The position numbers were made by a program, and so were the translations under genes. From NCBI RefSeq assembly GCF_050496765.1, contig NZ_JBNWEO010000013.1, positions 496,001 through 560,000 on the forward strand: DNA of 64,000 nt, in the 5' to 3' direction. The DNA comes from JAEVLT01 sp050496765 (GTDB taxonomy: Bacteria; Bacillota; Bacilli; Bacillales; Cytobacillaceae). This document shows positions 15,575 through 24,531 of this stretch, piece after piece. Numbering within the stretch: position 1 is the first letter of the stretch; each line of letters opens with the position of its first letter. The notes beneath the pieces are model-generated. The model made no database searches, had not been told where the DNA came from, and saw nothing but the letters and a program-made list of their open reading frames with translations.

Positions 15575-18568
15575 CTAGCAAACTCGCTGAACAGCACCTT
15601 TCTGCAAGAAAAGAGTATCAGGATTGCTAAAATAATCAAGCAAATGCTGATGACATGTAAAAAATAATATTTGATTTTGCTTAGTATTTTTCAACAATTC
15701 CATTATCCTTTGCGTTCTTTTTCCGTCAAAATTAACAAAACTGTCATCAATTAAAATCGGAAACGGAAACTTTGCAAACAGCGTTGTTGAAAGTGCCAGT
15801 CGAATGGATACATACACCTGCTCCATTGTCGCCTGGCTTAACTCATACGCTTCGAACAGGATATGATCGTCTCTTTCGACTAGAAAGCCAGTTTTCTTTG
15901 GATGCAGAAGAATTTTGCAATACCGCCCTTCAGTTAGAAAAGACAAATAGGTTTCCGCCTGCGTAAGCATGCGCGGGAGATGGATGCTTTTGTATTTTTC
16001 AACCGTCTGCAAAAGGATGTCCTGGGCAATCCGGTAGACAGCCCATTCATTCACTTCTTCTACCAATTCCGTTTGCTTAAGCTTCAATTGATGGAGGATT
16101 TCCGAGTAAACCCCGCCTTCTTCAAGCAGCTGGATTTCATGGCGCTTTGCTGCAAGATTTTCCTGCTTTTCCAGAAGCGTCTTCTGAAGCCTTTCAGCTT
16201 CCAAGTGATGTTCTTCCATTATTTCCTCGCAGTTTGGTATATGTAAATAACTATTCCTTTCCAACTTGCTCAGAAAGCAATAATGAAGCTGCTGTTTTAC
16301 ATCAGTCAGCCTTTCTTCCAGCTTCACTTTTCTGGTAAACCATTCGCCTTTTACAAAGAAATCCGTCTCTGTTTCGGCATTTGCCTCCGCCATCAACTGA
16401 TCGATTTCCGTTTGCATATGGTTTTTTTCCTGTTGAAGCTGTCCGCGATTCTCCTCCATTTCTTGAAGTTTATCACGTTTTGCTTTTACTAGAATCACTT
16501 TCTCCCGTTCTTCATTTAATTTATTTCGCAGTAAAAATACTGCTTTTTGTATATCCGGTTCCTTTTCACCAAGATACCGCGCCGCTGTTTTTCCAAGCCG
16601 CAACCAAATCGTCATGCGCTCTTCCCGCAATTGCTCCAACTGGGTCTGGAGCTGGCGTTTTTCTCGTATCATCGTTTTTAACTGGTCAAGTTGCTGAAAA
16701 GCATCGACGAGTTGTGTTTTTGCCAATTCTTTCGGTATGTTCAGCTCCAAGCTGATCTTTTCGATTTCTTTGCCATAGGCGGAAGCATCACTCTCCCACA
16801 TCTCGAATTGATCGACTACCTTGTCAAATAAATGTTGCTGCTGCTCCAGTTTTACACGTAAAATCTGCAGCTGTTCACGGCGTCGATTGTCCATGGCAAG
16901 TTTTTCTTGCACTATTGTCATATTGGCATATTGTGAGGATGCAAGATATTCCTGCCATTTCCTTTCCTCTGCAAAAAGCGGTCCAAGCGTTTCGCCCATT
17001 ACAATCAAGGATTTGTTTTTTAGTCCTTTAACAAAAAAAGCAGCTATAACGAAAAGAAGGAACGCTCCAATTAGGGTTAGCAGTGTTTGCTGAATCGACC
17101 AGCTATAAACGATTAACCCAAACAACATCAGGCCAAAAATGAAATATTGTAGCGATTTCTGCTGATTTTGCCGTTTTTCTCGTTCATTTGCCGCTTGGTA
17201 AAAAGCAATCTTTTCCCGAATCGCCTTGATGTTTGCTTCAACTTGATCCCGATCAACAGCCTTTGCAGCCTCGGCTTCCATGCTGCTTCGTTCAGCATCA
17301 GGCAGCAGCTGGGCTTTTGCAGCTTCTGCGGCCGCTTCCAACTCTTCCAGCTTGCGCTTCTCTTCAGCAAAATGGTTTTCCAGTTCCTGTTTGCTTTGAT
17401 CAAGCAAAATTCTTTTTTTATCAAGTTTTTGCACCTGATCCTTTATGTATAAGTTTGTATTGATCGCGGCAACAGCTTCATCACGTTGTTGCAAGTGAAG
17501 CTGTTCTTTTATACTGCCGATCTTGTTTTCAAGTTCGCCCAGTTTTGCCTCTAGTTCTTTTTCTTGAAGGCTATATTGATGATAGAGCGGAAATTGATTG
17601 ACTGCCACCTCGATTTCCGCTTGGTTTTGCAGGAAATCAATATCCGGCTCAATGCTTTCAAGCTGTTGTTGTACTTGATTGATCCGCTCATTCAGGCTGG
17701 ACAGCTGAGCATGATAGGGCTTTAACAGCTGGTTGAGTTGTTCATATCGCTCGATCCCCCGAGCAGGAAAGGTAACTTGACCGATTTCCTCCAGCTCTTG
17801 TTCAAGCCATTTCTCTTCCTTGACATGAGCAGACACTTTTTTCCACTCGTTTAACTTCTCTATTCGTGTCCGAATTTGATTGATCCGTTTTTGAAGTGCG
17901 GCTATTTCCTTCTCAATGTCTTCTTTCTCGCCAGTCAAGGATTGATAAGACTGATTCTTTGCCGCTTTTTTCTTCAACTCTTTGTTTAACAGATCAACTT
18001 CCTGCAGTTTTTCATTTAGCACCGGTTTTTTTCCCGTTGTTTTAAACCGGTAATCCAACTCTTTTTGCAATTGAAGCTCCGCTGCTGCTAAGCGATCGGT
18101 TCCAAGCGTTCCGGCGGAAAATAAGAATTGATTCAGTTCTTCTCCTTTCATTTGATGAATGTTTTGCAAGCCATGCAAATTAAAAGAAAAGACCGCCTGA
18201 AAAATATCCTTATCCAGTTCAAATAGAAGGTCTTTCAGCAGTTCTTCTCCGCCGCTTTGCCCCTTTTCAAGGGTAACGGTCACATCGCCAACTGCTGCTT
18301 TTCCTTTGACCCGTTCAACCACTGCAATACCGTATTGTGGATGAGACAGCCTTAGTTTCCCGCCGTATTTTGCTCCTTGTTTCGGCTCATAGCGTAGCTC
18401 TGCCTGCTGCTTAGTAGGAAAGCCGAACAGAACAGCATGAATAAACGCCATAATCGTTGATTTTCCTGCTTCATTTTCACCATAAAAAACTTGAAAATCA
18501 GTCAAGTTTTCAATGATCACATCCTCAAGACGGCCAAACCCATAAATATGCAGATCGATCAGCCTCAA
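15575..18568 (-). CDS. yhaN: SbcC/Rad50-like ATPase YhaN
   Basis: This 997-aa SMC-like ATPase has Walker A GENEAGKST near residues 34-42. Two long coiled-coil arms are interrupted near residues 470-515 by two strongly hydrophobic segments (LQYFIFGLMLFGLIVYSWSI and TLLTLIGAFLLFVIAAFFV). The C-terminal catalytic part includes FPILIDDSFVNFDGKRTQRI. It pairs with the nuclease YhaO in the manner of SbcCD. The hydrophobic insert in place of a zinc hook suggests membrane association, which is inference. It starts 18 nt after yhaO. Confidence 0.92.
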   Translation of the reverse strand: MRLIDLHIYGFGRLEDVIIENLTDFQVFYGENEAGKSTIMAFIHAVLFGFPTKQQAELRYEPKQGAKYGGKLRLSHPQYGIAVVERVKGKAAVGDVTVTLEKGQSGGEELLKDLLFELDKDIFQAVFSFNLHGLQNIHQMKGEELNQFLFSAGTLGTDRLAAAELQLQKELDYRFKTTGKKPVLNEKLQEVDLLNKELKKKAAKNQSYQSLTGEKEDIEKEIAALQKRINQIRTRIEKLNEWKKVSAHVKEEKWLEQELEEIGQVTFPARGIERYEQLNQLLKPYHAQLSSLNERINQVQQQLESIEPDIDFLQNQAEIEVAVNQFPLYHQYSLQEKELEAKLGELENKIGSIKEQLHLQQRDEAVAAINTNLYIKDQVQKLDKKRILLDQSKQELENHFAEEKRKLEELEAAAEAAKAQLLPDAERSSMEAEAAKAVDRDQVEANIKAIREKIAFYQAANEREKRQNQQKSLQYFIFGLMLFGLIVYSWSIQQTLLTLIGAFLLFVIAAFFVKGLKNKSLIVMGETLGPLFAEERKWQEYLASSQYANMTIVQEKLAMDNRRREQLQILRVKLEQQQHLFDKVVDQFEMWESDASAYGKEIEKISLELNIPKELAKTQLVDAFQQLDQLKTMIREKRQLQTQLEQLREERMTIWLRLGKTAARYLGEKEPDIQKAVFLLRNKLNEEREKVILVKAKRDKLQEMEENRGQLQQEKNHMQTEIDQLMAEANAETETDFFVKGEWFTRKVKLEERLTDVKQQLHYCFLSKLERNSYLHIPNCEEIMEEHHLEAERLQKTLLEKQENLAAKRHEIQLLEEGGVYSEILHQLKLKQTELVEEVNEWAVYRIAQDILLQTVEKYKSIHLPRMLTQAETYLSFLTEGRYCKILLHPKKTGFLVERDDHILFEAYELSQATMEQVYVSIRLALSTTLFAKFPFPILIDDSFVNFDGKRTQRIMELLKNTKQNQILFFTCHQHLLDYFSNPDTLFLQKGAVQRVC

Positions 18569-18585
18569 GTGTAACGCCTCCTTTC

Positions 18586-19803
18586 TTATTGTCTAGTAAG
18601 CAGTGAAATAAGCAAATTTTCAGCTTTTTTTACAAGTTCCTGCTGTTCCTCTGTTGATAATGCGGCCGTATACTTTCTTCCCAATGAATGTTCGTATAAA
18701 GGGGCAAGCGCGTGATGTTGATGATTGTATTGATCAGCTGTTGAAAAAAGCTCTTGAAAAAAGCCGCCCTCTTTCCCAAGCCGCTCTTTATTTAACCTCA
18801 TATCTTCTTCGATCTCAAGCTGAACAATCCAAACAAACGAGTCCTCATTTTCTTCATTTTCCTGCAATAACTCGAAAAGCTCGAAAACAGCCGTTCTTTC
18901 TTTAAAATCTTCCAGTTGAACATTTTTTAACGACAGTATCAGCAATATTCCTTTACCTGTTTTACGATACTCGGCAACCGCATTTTGGCAAACATGAAAA
19001 ATCTCTTGAAAACTCTTGGCGTTTTGAACATCAATAGAAGCAGTTTCCCAGATAATTGGCGCTGTCTCAATCCATTCTAGCTTTGTCTCAAGAGAAGTCA
19101 TTGTTACGCAATAGCAGCCCTTTTCGCCTGTTTCTTTGCGGTTCTTTCCTTGGATATTGCCGGGGTAGACGATAGGCGGGTTTTCCGCTAAAATAGCCCG
19201 TTTATGGATATGCCCCAATGCCCAGTAATCAAACGGTTTTCCAAGCAGCTCTTTTATCGTAAAGGGAGCATAATTGCCATGCTCTGTCGTACCCGCTAAG
19301 TTGCCATGGAGAATGCCAATATGGAAATCGGCCCCGGCAACTGGCTGATACTCGGTAATTTTCCGCTCCAGAACATGGCGCTTCGGGTAACTGAATCCAT
19401 ACAAATGAACGATTGCCCCGCTTTTCGTTTGAAGCGTTTTGACTTCCACCTCGCTTGAAAAAACAGTGACATTTTCCGGCATTTCAAGCTTTACCCATGT
19501 TCCGCTTAAATGGTCGTGATTTCCATGGACAATATAAACCGGGATTCCATACTTTTTCAGTCTCAGCATTTCATTTTGCAGCCGTGACTGTGCCTTGAGA
19601 CTCCGGTCTTCCCCATCAAATAAGTCGCCAGCAAAGATAACAAAATCAACTTCCCTTTCAATCGCAGCGTCTGTCAATTTTTTCAACGCTTGGAATGTGC
19701 TTTCTCTTACTCTTCTCAAAATAGAATCCGGCAGTGTTTTTAAACCAGCCATTGGGCTGTCCAAGTGCAAATCAGCAGCATGAATAAACGAAATTTGTTT
19801 CAT
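18586..19803 (-). CDS. yhaO: SbcD/Mre11-like nuclease YhaO
   Basis: This 405-aa calcineurin-like metallophosphoesterase carries the full motif set: AADLHLDSP (residues 9-17), AGDLFDGE (about 57-64), HGNHDHLSG (about 94-102) and GHIHKR (about 197-202). It is the nuclease partner of YhaN in DNA repair. It is first in the yhaO-yhaN-yhaM operon, with AAAGGG 7 nt before the ATG. Confidence 0.95.
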   Translation of the reverse strand: MKQISFIHAADLHLDSPMAGLKTLPDSILRRVRESTFQALKKLTDAAIEREVDFVIFAGDLFDGEDRSLKAQSRLQNEMLRLKKYGIPVYIVHGNHDHLSGTWVKLEMPENVTVFSSEVEVKTLQTKSGAIVHLYGFSYPKRHVLERKITEYQPVAGADFHIGILHGNLAGTTEHGNYAPFTIKELLGKPFDYWALGHIHKRAILAENPPIVYPGNIQGKNRKETGEKGCYCVTMTSLETKLEWIETAPIIWETASIDVQNAKSFQEIFHVCQNAVAEYRKTGKGILLILSLKNVQLEDFKERTAVFELFELLQENEENEDSFVWIVQLEIEEDMRLNKERLGKEGGFFQELFSTADQYNHQHHALAPLYEHSLGRKYTAALSTEEQQELVKKAENLLISLLTRQ

Positions 19804-19869
19804 ACTAAAACCCTTTCACTATCGTTTCTTTTATTCTACCACTCTTAAAAAGCGAATGCACGTTCTATA

Positions 19870-19904
19870 TTAAAAAGAGCAGGCTTTTTTCACCGGCTCT
19901 TTTC
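19870..19904 (-). terminator. Terminator of yhaQ-yhaP
   Basis: The imperfect hairpin AAAAGAGC / GCTCTTTT with flanking A/T tracts lies just after the yhaP stop on the minus strand. Confidence 0.65.
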
Positions 19905-19907
19905 TAC

Positions 19908-21161
19908 TTACTCTTTTTTTGTTAATTGCAATGCTTTTTTAATATCTTTAAACGAATTGGATTTGCCGTACAGCAATACGCCGCCTTTGTATACGCGGGC
20001 GCCAAAAATCGCCAACAGTGCAATGGTTGCCGCGAGAATCGCTATCCCGATCAAGGCTTCCCAAAAAGGAATCGTTAGCATCCCGACGCGAAGAAACATA
20101 ATCATCGGAGTAAAGAACGGAATAAAGGACGTGACCGTAATAACTGGCGAGTCTGGTTTTGATAGGCCAAACATCGCAATCATAAATCCCGCAACAACAA
20201 GCATTGTCATCGGAGTAATCATCTGCTGTACATCTTCAATCCGGCTGACAAGCGAGCCGAGAAAAGCGGCCATTGTCGCAAATAAAAAATAGCCCAGGAT
20301 GAAAAAGATGACCGCATAACCAATTGTCGCAGCCGGTATTTGGCCAAAACCAAATACATTAAAGAAACCGCCCGTTAACGAAGCACTGTTTTGCTTAAAA
20401 GAAAAGTACCCAACAGCTAAGAAAGCGGCAAGCTGTGTTAAGCTCAACAGGGCAATGCCAATTATTTTGGCAAACATCTGCGTAATCGGAGAAACGCTTG
20501 AAATTAAAATTTCCATGACCCGCGAAGATTTTTCAGTGGCTACTTCCATCGCAATCATGTTCGCATACATGATTACGGCAAAATAAATCACAAACAACAA
20601 AACATAAACAAGTCCGCGTGCCTGATTGAGTTGCTCCTCCGTTTTGGCATTCTTTTCAAGGGCCGCTTTTTGAAATGAGACCGGTTCATACAGTTTTTGC
20701 AGCTGTGCAGGGGTTAGATTTAGTTTTGCTGCCGCCATCATCGTTTTTACCTGCTGCAGCCCATTTTGCAGATCGGTATAGATGCTTGAATCGGCAATCG
20801 ACATTGCCTTAAACGTGGCTTCTGGCAATTTTTCCTGATTAAAACGAACCAGGAGCAGTCCTTTATAAGTTCCCTTTTCAACAGCCTTTTCGGCGTCTTT
20901 TTCAGCACCGCTGTACCGTTTTAAAACGATGTCCTTATTTATTGCTGCAACTTGTTGCTTCAGCGGTTCGTACAGCTGCCCGGTTTGATCGAGAACAGCG
21001 ACTGTATCCTTTCCGCCGTTTTTATCAAATGCTTTAATAATCGTGCTGATATTTGCCAGCACAAGAACAATAGCAATCGTAATCAAGGTCGTAATCAAAA
21101 ACGATTTTGTTTTTAATTTTGTGAGATAGGTATGCCATAAAATGATCCAAAAATTATTCAT
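19908..21161 (-). CDS. yhaP: ABC transporter permease YhaP (NatB-like)
   Basis: This 417-aa membrane subunit of an ABC-2 type exporter has one N-terminal helix (FLITTLITIAIVLVLANIS), a large extracytoplasmic domain of about 150 aa, then five or six helices toward the C-terminus. Relatives include the sodium exporter NatB, but the substrate of YhaPQ is not established. The ATG at 21161 overlaps the yhaQ stop by 8 nt; the longer reading from 21182 would lie within yhaQ. Confidence 0.9.
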   Translation of the reverse strand: MNNFWIILWHTYLTKLKTKSFLITTLITIAIVLVLANISTIIKAFDKNGGKDTVAVLDQTGQLYEPLKQQVAAINKDIVLKRYSGAEKDAEKAVEKGTYKGLLLVRFNQEKLPEATFKAMSIADSSIYTDLQNGLQQVKTMMAAAKLNLTPAQLQKLYEPVSFQKAALEKNAKTEEQLNQARGLVYVLLFVIYFAVIMYANMIAMEVATEKSSRVMEILISSVSPITQMFAKIIGIALLSLTQLAAFLAVGYFSFKQNSASLTGGFFNVFGFGQIPAATIGYAVIFFILGYFLFATMAAFLGSLVSRIEDVQQMITPMTMLVVAGFMIAMFGLSKPDSPVITVTSFIPFFTPMIMFLRVGMLTIPFWEALIGIAILAATIALLAIFGARVYKGGVLLYGKSNSFKDIKKALQLTKKE

Positions 21162-22053
21162 AGGAAGCACCCACTTTCTCAATGAAAATATCGTTTAAAG
21201 ATGGTTCTTCAAGCGCAAACTTGCGGACAAATCCTTTGCCTGCTAATTCTTTGAAAATTTGCTCGGCCACCGGCTCCCCTTCAATTTGCAGCAGCATTCC
21301 TTCTGCGGTCGCCTTTGCTTTTACTACCCCCGGATACGATGCCAAGAAATCAAGAGCAACATCGGCATGAATGACAAGATTTTTTTTACCGAAAGATCGT
21401 TTAATTTCCTTTAGTCCACCGTGAACAACCGTTTTTCCCTTGTGCAAAATACAAAGCTGTTCGCACATTTCTTCAACATGTTCCATTCGATGGCTTGAAA
21501 ACACTATGGTTGCCCCTTGCTCCTTTAGAGAAACAACGGCCGATTTCAACAGTTCGACATTGACCGGATCAAGCCCGCTGAACGGCTCATCCAGGATCAA
21601 CAGTTTTGGTTTATGGATGACAGCGGCAATAAATTGGATTTTTTGCTGATTTCCTTTCGACAGTTCCTCGACTTTTTTGGTCTCATACTCCGTTATTTTA
21701 AATCGCTCAAGCCATTTTCGTAATTCAACGGCAGCTTCGTCTTTTGGCATTCCTCTTAATCTCGCTAAATAAATGATTTGATCTCGTACCTTTAACTTCG
21801 GGTACAGTCCCCTTTCTTCGGGCAAGTACCCAATAAACCGTTTTGCGGTGTCATATACTGACTTACCTTTCCACGTAATTTTGCCGCCACTTGAATCAAG
21901 GATACCGAGAATCATCCGGAAAGTCGTCGTTTTGCCAGCACCGTTTGCCCCTAAAAAGCCAAAGATTTCACCTTCCGGAATGCTAAGGGATAAATCGTCA
22001 ACGGCTGTAAAGGATCCGAATCGCTTTGTGACATGTTCAAGCACTAAAGCCAT
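21154..22053 (-). CDS. yhaQ: ABC transporter ATP-binding protein YhaQ
   Basis: This 299-aa ATPase has Walker A GANGAGKTT (residues 34-42), signature LSKGNQQKI (about 134) and Walker B LLILDEPFSGLDP (about 153). A C-terminal extension of about 90 aa is typical of NatA/YhaQ. It is the first gene of yhaQP, with AGGAGG before the ATG. It is divergent from yhzD. Confidence 0.93.
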   Translation of the reverse strand: MALVLEHVTKRFGSFTAVDDLSLSIPEGEIFGFLGANGAGKTTTFRMILGILDSSGGKITWKGKSVYDTAKRFIGYLPEERGLYPKLKVRDQIIYLARLRGMPKDEAAVELRKWLERFKITEYETKKVEELSKGNQQKIQFIAAVIHKPKLLILDEPFSGLDPVNVELLKSAVVSLKEQGATIVFSSHRMEHVEEMCEQLCILHKGKTVVHGGLKEIKRSFGKKNLVIHADVALDFLASYPGVVKAKATAEGMLLQIEGEPVAEQIFKELAGKGFVRKFALEEPSLNDIFIEKVGASYE

Positions 22054-22169
22054 AGAAAAACCTCCTCATTGATTGAAATAATGGATTAAAAGCTTCACTT
22101 CCTTTGCATATCCCACAACTTTAGGTAAAATAGAGAAAATAATAAATTTTCTAAAAAGAGGGGATTCAA

Positions 22170-22355
22170 ATGAAGAACTATAAATTAACGGCATTTGAAG
22201 CGAATGGAGAGAAAATCTTAGATGAAACCTTTCAAGCCGAAAATGATGAGATGGCAAAAACTCTTGGTGCAAATCTGCTCGCAGAGAAAAGTTTATCAGA
22301 AAAGACCCACCGCTGCACATCCCCATCTGGAAAACTTTTGCTATTTCATTCCTAA
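22170..22355 (+). CDS. yhzD: YhzD-like small protein
   Basis: This 61-aa acidic protein (MKNYKLTAFEANGEKILDET) has an AGAGGGG site 6 nt before the ATG. Size and position next to yhaQ match B. subtilis YhzD; function unknown. Its stop codon overlaps the first bases of a truncated module C repeat, so the insertion boundary lies exactly at the gene's end. Confidence 0.75.
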   Translation: MKNYKLTAFEANGEKILDETFQAENDEMAKTLGANLLAEKSLSEKTHRCTSPSGKLLLFHS

Positions 22356-22449
22356 ATGAAAACTCGCAGACTGGCGAGTCCTTTGGACGAAGACAGAGGC
22401 GTAGTTGAATTTATGCGTTCAGAATTTATCCATATAAATTCTGATTAGC
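22354..22449 (+). repeat. Module C, copy with internal deletion
   Basis: It is the same 5' end and 3' palindrome as the 157-bp copies, but 61 bp are missing from the middle (the GCTCGTATACCTGCC-to-CATCGTC portion). It starts inside the yhzD stop codon and is followed at once by the array-1 head. Confidence 0.8.
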
Positions 22450-22458
22450 TAAGAAAAA

Positions 22459-22488
22459 CCGGGCAAAACCGCCGCCCGGCCCTTTTTA
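22459..22488 (+). terminator. Terminator-like hairpin H of array 1
   Basis: The stem CCGGGC / GCCCGG is followed by CCTTTTTAG. The same hairpin occurs before arrays 2 and 3 and again after arrays 1 and 3, so it is part of the repeat family and is probably used as a terminator. Confidence 0.65.
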
Positions 22489-22561
22489 GTTTGGCGGATA
22501 AACGGAGTCTGTTGATTTCCGCTCCAGGCACTCGCTTTCCGGGGGGCGTTCCGGTGAAGCC
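22489..22561 (+). repeat. Conserved head block B of array 1
   Basis: Block of about 73 bp between hairpin H and the first 52-bp unit, with the core GTCTGTTGATTTCCGCTCC followed by CTCGCTTTCCGGGGGGCG. It is nearly identical before all three arrays. From memory, a sequence like this recurs in intergenic regions of many Bacillaceae; that could not be checked here. Confidence 0.75.
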
Positions 22562-23160
22562 AGTAGTGACCGGTTTGGCCTGAAAAATGGGAGAATCGGG
22601 CATTACGGGAGCTAGTAATGACCGGTTTACCCTAAAAAATTGGAACATTGGGCATTACGGGAGCTAGTAATGACCGCTTAGGCCTGAAAAATTGGTGAAG
22701 CGGGCATTAGGGAAGCTAGTAATGACCGGTTTACCCTAAAAAATTGGAACATTGGGCATTAGGGAAGCTAGTAATGACCGCTTAGGCCTGAAAAATAGGA
22801 ACATTGGGCATTAGGGAAGCTAGTAATGACCGGTTTACCCTAAAAAATTGGAACATTGGGCATTAGGGAAGCTAGTAATGACCGGTTTACCCTGAAAAAT
22901 TGGTGAATCGAGCATTAGGGAAGCTAGTAATGACCGGTTTACCCTGAAAAATTGGTGAATAGGGCATTAGGGAAGCTAGTAATGACCGGTTTACCCTAAA
23001 AAATTGGTGAAGCGGGCATTAGAGAAGCTAGTAATGACCGGTTTACCCTAAAAAATAGGAACATTGGGCATTACGGGAGCTAGTAATGACCGCTTAGGCC
23101 TAAAAAATTGGTGAATCAGGCATTAGGGAAGCTAGTAATGACCGGTTTACCCTATAAAAT
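22562..23160 (+). repeat. Tandem array 1, 52-bp unit, about 11.5 copies
   Basis: Units start at 22562 and then every 52 bp exactly, through 23134. A unit reads AGTAATGACCGG, a variable GTTTACC/GTTTGGC/CTTAGGC block, CTAAAAAATTGG, a short variable block, then GGGCATTAnGGnAGCT. Each unit can form the hairpin CATTAC-loop-GTAATG across its junction. Variants are shuffled between units rather than clustered. There are no unique spacers and no coding capacity with a ribosome-binding site. Confidence 0.95.
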
Positions 23161-23161
23161 T

Positions 23162-23318
23162 AAATGAAAACTCGCCGACTGGCGAGTCCTTTGGACGAAG
23201 ACAGAGGCGTAGTTGAATTTACCACGCTCGTATACCTGCCACATCCTGTGGCACTCGCCTGACTAGGACGTCCTGTCCGTCGTCCGTTCAGAATTTATCC
23301 ATATAAATTCTGATTAGC
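23162..23318 (+). repeat. Module C, full copy 2
   Basis: 157 bp, the same length and ends as the copy after prsA, with only a few base differences. It directly abuts the last, incomplete 52-bp unit of array 1. Confidence 0.9.
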
Positions 23319-23329
23319 TAAAAGAAAAA

Positions 23330-23359
23330 CCGGGCAAAAACCGCCGCCCGGTCCTTTTT
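23330..23359 (+). terminator. Terminator-like hairpin H' after array 1
   Basis: A second copy of the CCGGGC / GCCCGG stem with TCCTTTTTAG, here leading into module D instead of block B. Confidence 0.6.
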
Positions 23360-23370
23360 AGTTTTGCAGT

Positions 23371-23514
23371 TATAGAATAAATTCCTTGCATCTATACTTT
23401 TCATGTCACAGATTCATGATTTTGGTCAAAAAAGATTCGTTTCAGAATTGACTCAATGTCATAATTTTCCGGCAATCGTAAAAAAGGGTCAACATATAAA
23501 TTCTGGTGATATTA
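23371..23514 (+). repeat. Dispersed repeat module D, copy 1
   Basis: About 144 bp from TATAGAATAAATTCC to CATATAAATTCTGG and GATATTA. It matches 58337-58480, including a shared core TTCATGATTTTGGTCAAAAA. Its ends (AGAATAAATT and ATAAATTCTG) are imperfect inverted repeats that resemble the module C palindrome. No protein is evident. Confidence 0.8.
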
Positions 23515-23515
23515 T

Positions 23516-23552
23516 AAATAAAGACGAAGCCCTTTGGCTTCGTCTTTATTTT
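23516..23552 (-). terminator. Terminator of yhaR
   Basis: The arms AAAGACGAAGCC and GGCTTCGTCTTT around CTTT have A/T tracts on both sides. It overlaps the last codons of yhaR. Confidence 0.8.
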
Positions 23553-24340
23553 CCTGTAAATTTCGCAGATCTTTTTTCAATAAACGCCTGTATTCCTTCG
23601 CGGTGATCCGCTGTTTCGCGCATTTTCAACTGCCCATACTTTTCGAGTTCGAGAATTTTCAATAGCTGCGGCCGATTTTTCTCGGCAAGAATTTTTTTCG
23701 TTTTGATCATTGCCTGAACCGGTCGGGAAAGCCAGTCAGCAATTCGTGCTTCAAGCGCATCTTGAAGCTCCCCTTCGGCTACTTCCTGAATCAATCCGAT
23801 CGTTGCTGCTTCTTCTGCCCGATATTTTTTTCCTTCCCAAATCAGCTGCTTTGCTTTTGTCTCTCCAAGCCGTTTTTCTAGGAAGAAATGGCCGCCGCCA
23901 TCTGGAATTAACCCGATGCCGATAAAATTCATTGCCAGTATACTGGATAAGTCAGCAATAATATAATCGGTTGTAAGCGCAATGCTAAGCCCAAGGCCTG
24001 CTGCTGCCCCAGATATTCCGCTAATCGTTAGCTTTGGCATGCTGTAAAGAGTAACAATCAATTCATTAATACACTCCATCAACCCAAGGAAATCGCTTTC
24101 ATTTGATTGTTCAGCCATCCATTTAATGTCGCCGCCCGCAGAGAAGGCTCTCCCTTTGCCTGTCAGTACGACAATATCAATTTCGTCCGACTCACTGATC
24201 GCTTTTAATTGACCAGTAAGACCTCTAATCATTTCTGAATCGAGTGAGTTTAAACTTTCCGGCTTGTTTAACTGGATTGTTGCTACTCGTCCATTGACCT
24301 GCACAAGAACCTTTTCGGTTACAAAATGGGTTTCTACCAT
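23546..24340 (-). CDS. yhaR: Enoyl-CoA hydratase/isomerase family protein YhaR
   Basis: This 264-aa crotonase-fold protein has oxyanion-hole stretch GKGRAFSAGGDIKWMAEQ and catalytic region ISGAAAGLGLSIALTTDYII, followed by FIGIGLIPDGGGHFFLEKRL. The Asp in place of the usual second Glu is as in PaaG/FadB-like isomerases. Start at the ATG at 24340, 8 nt after AGGAGG; the frame runs 83 codons further upstream without a better site. Substrate unknown. Position after the yhaQ/yhzD region is as in B. subtilis. Confidence 0.88.
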   Translation of the reverse strand: MVETHFVTEKVLVQVNGRVATIQLNKPESLNSLDSEMIRGLTGQLKAISESDEIDIVVLTGKGRAFSAGGDIKWMAEQSNESDFLGLMECINELIVTLYSMPKLTISGISGAAAGLGLSIALTTDYIIADLSSILAMNFIGIGLIPDGGGHFFLEKRLGETKAKQLIWEGKKYRAEEAATIGLIQEVAEGELQDALEARIADWLSRPVQAMIKTKKILAEKNRPQLLKILELEKYGQLKMRETADHREGIQAFIEKRSAKFTGK

Positions 24341-24512
24341 CAACATGCCCTCCTTTGTCCTCCAATTGCCTTTCCACATCTTCATTATAATGGGAAAAAG
24401 CGATTGGTAAAACCAATTTTCGAAAAATAATGAATATCGTGAACAAATTTTCTCGTTTCCGTCTGGTTCAATTGCTACTATTTTGCTATTTTTACAGTTT
24501 TTCAGCCAAGTC

Positions 24513-24525
24513 GGGGGGGGGGGGG
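24513..24525. repeat. Poly-G tract (13 G)
   Basis: Thirteen consecutive G residues, the longest such run in the window, lie directly beside a small 42-bp tandem repeat and upstream of yhaR. It is not inside a recognised gene. Confidence 0.9.
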
Positions 24526-24531
24526 CAGTAT

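Noticed and set aside
22445..22648. 67-aa frame across the head block of array 1 (and the similar 90-aa frame at 39491)
   Set aside because: They read through hairpin H, block B and the repeat units in a frame that is not kept open between copies, without a start signal.
22562..23160. CRISPR array
   Set aside because: The whole 52-bp unit repeats, with shared variants; there are no unique spacers between short conserved repeats and no cas genes in the window.
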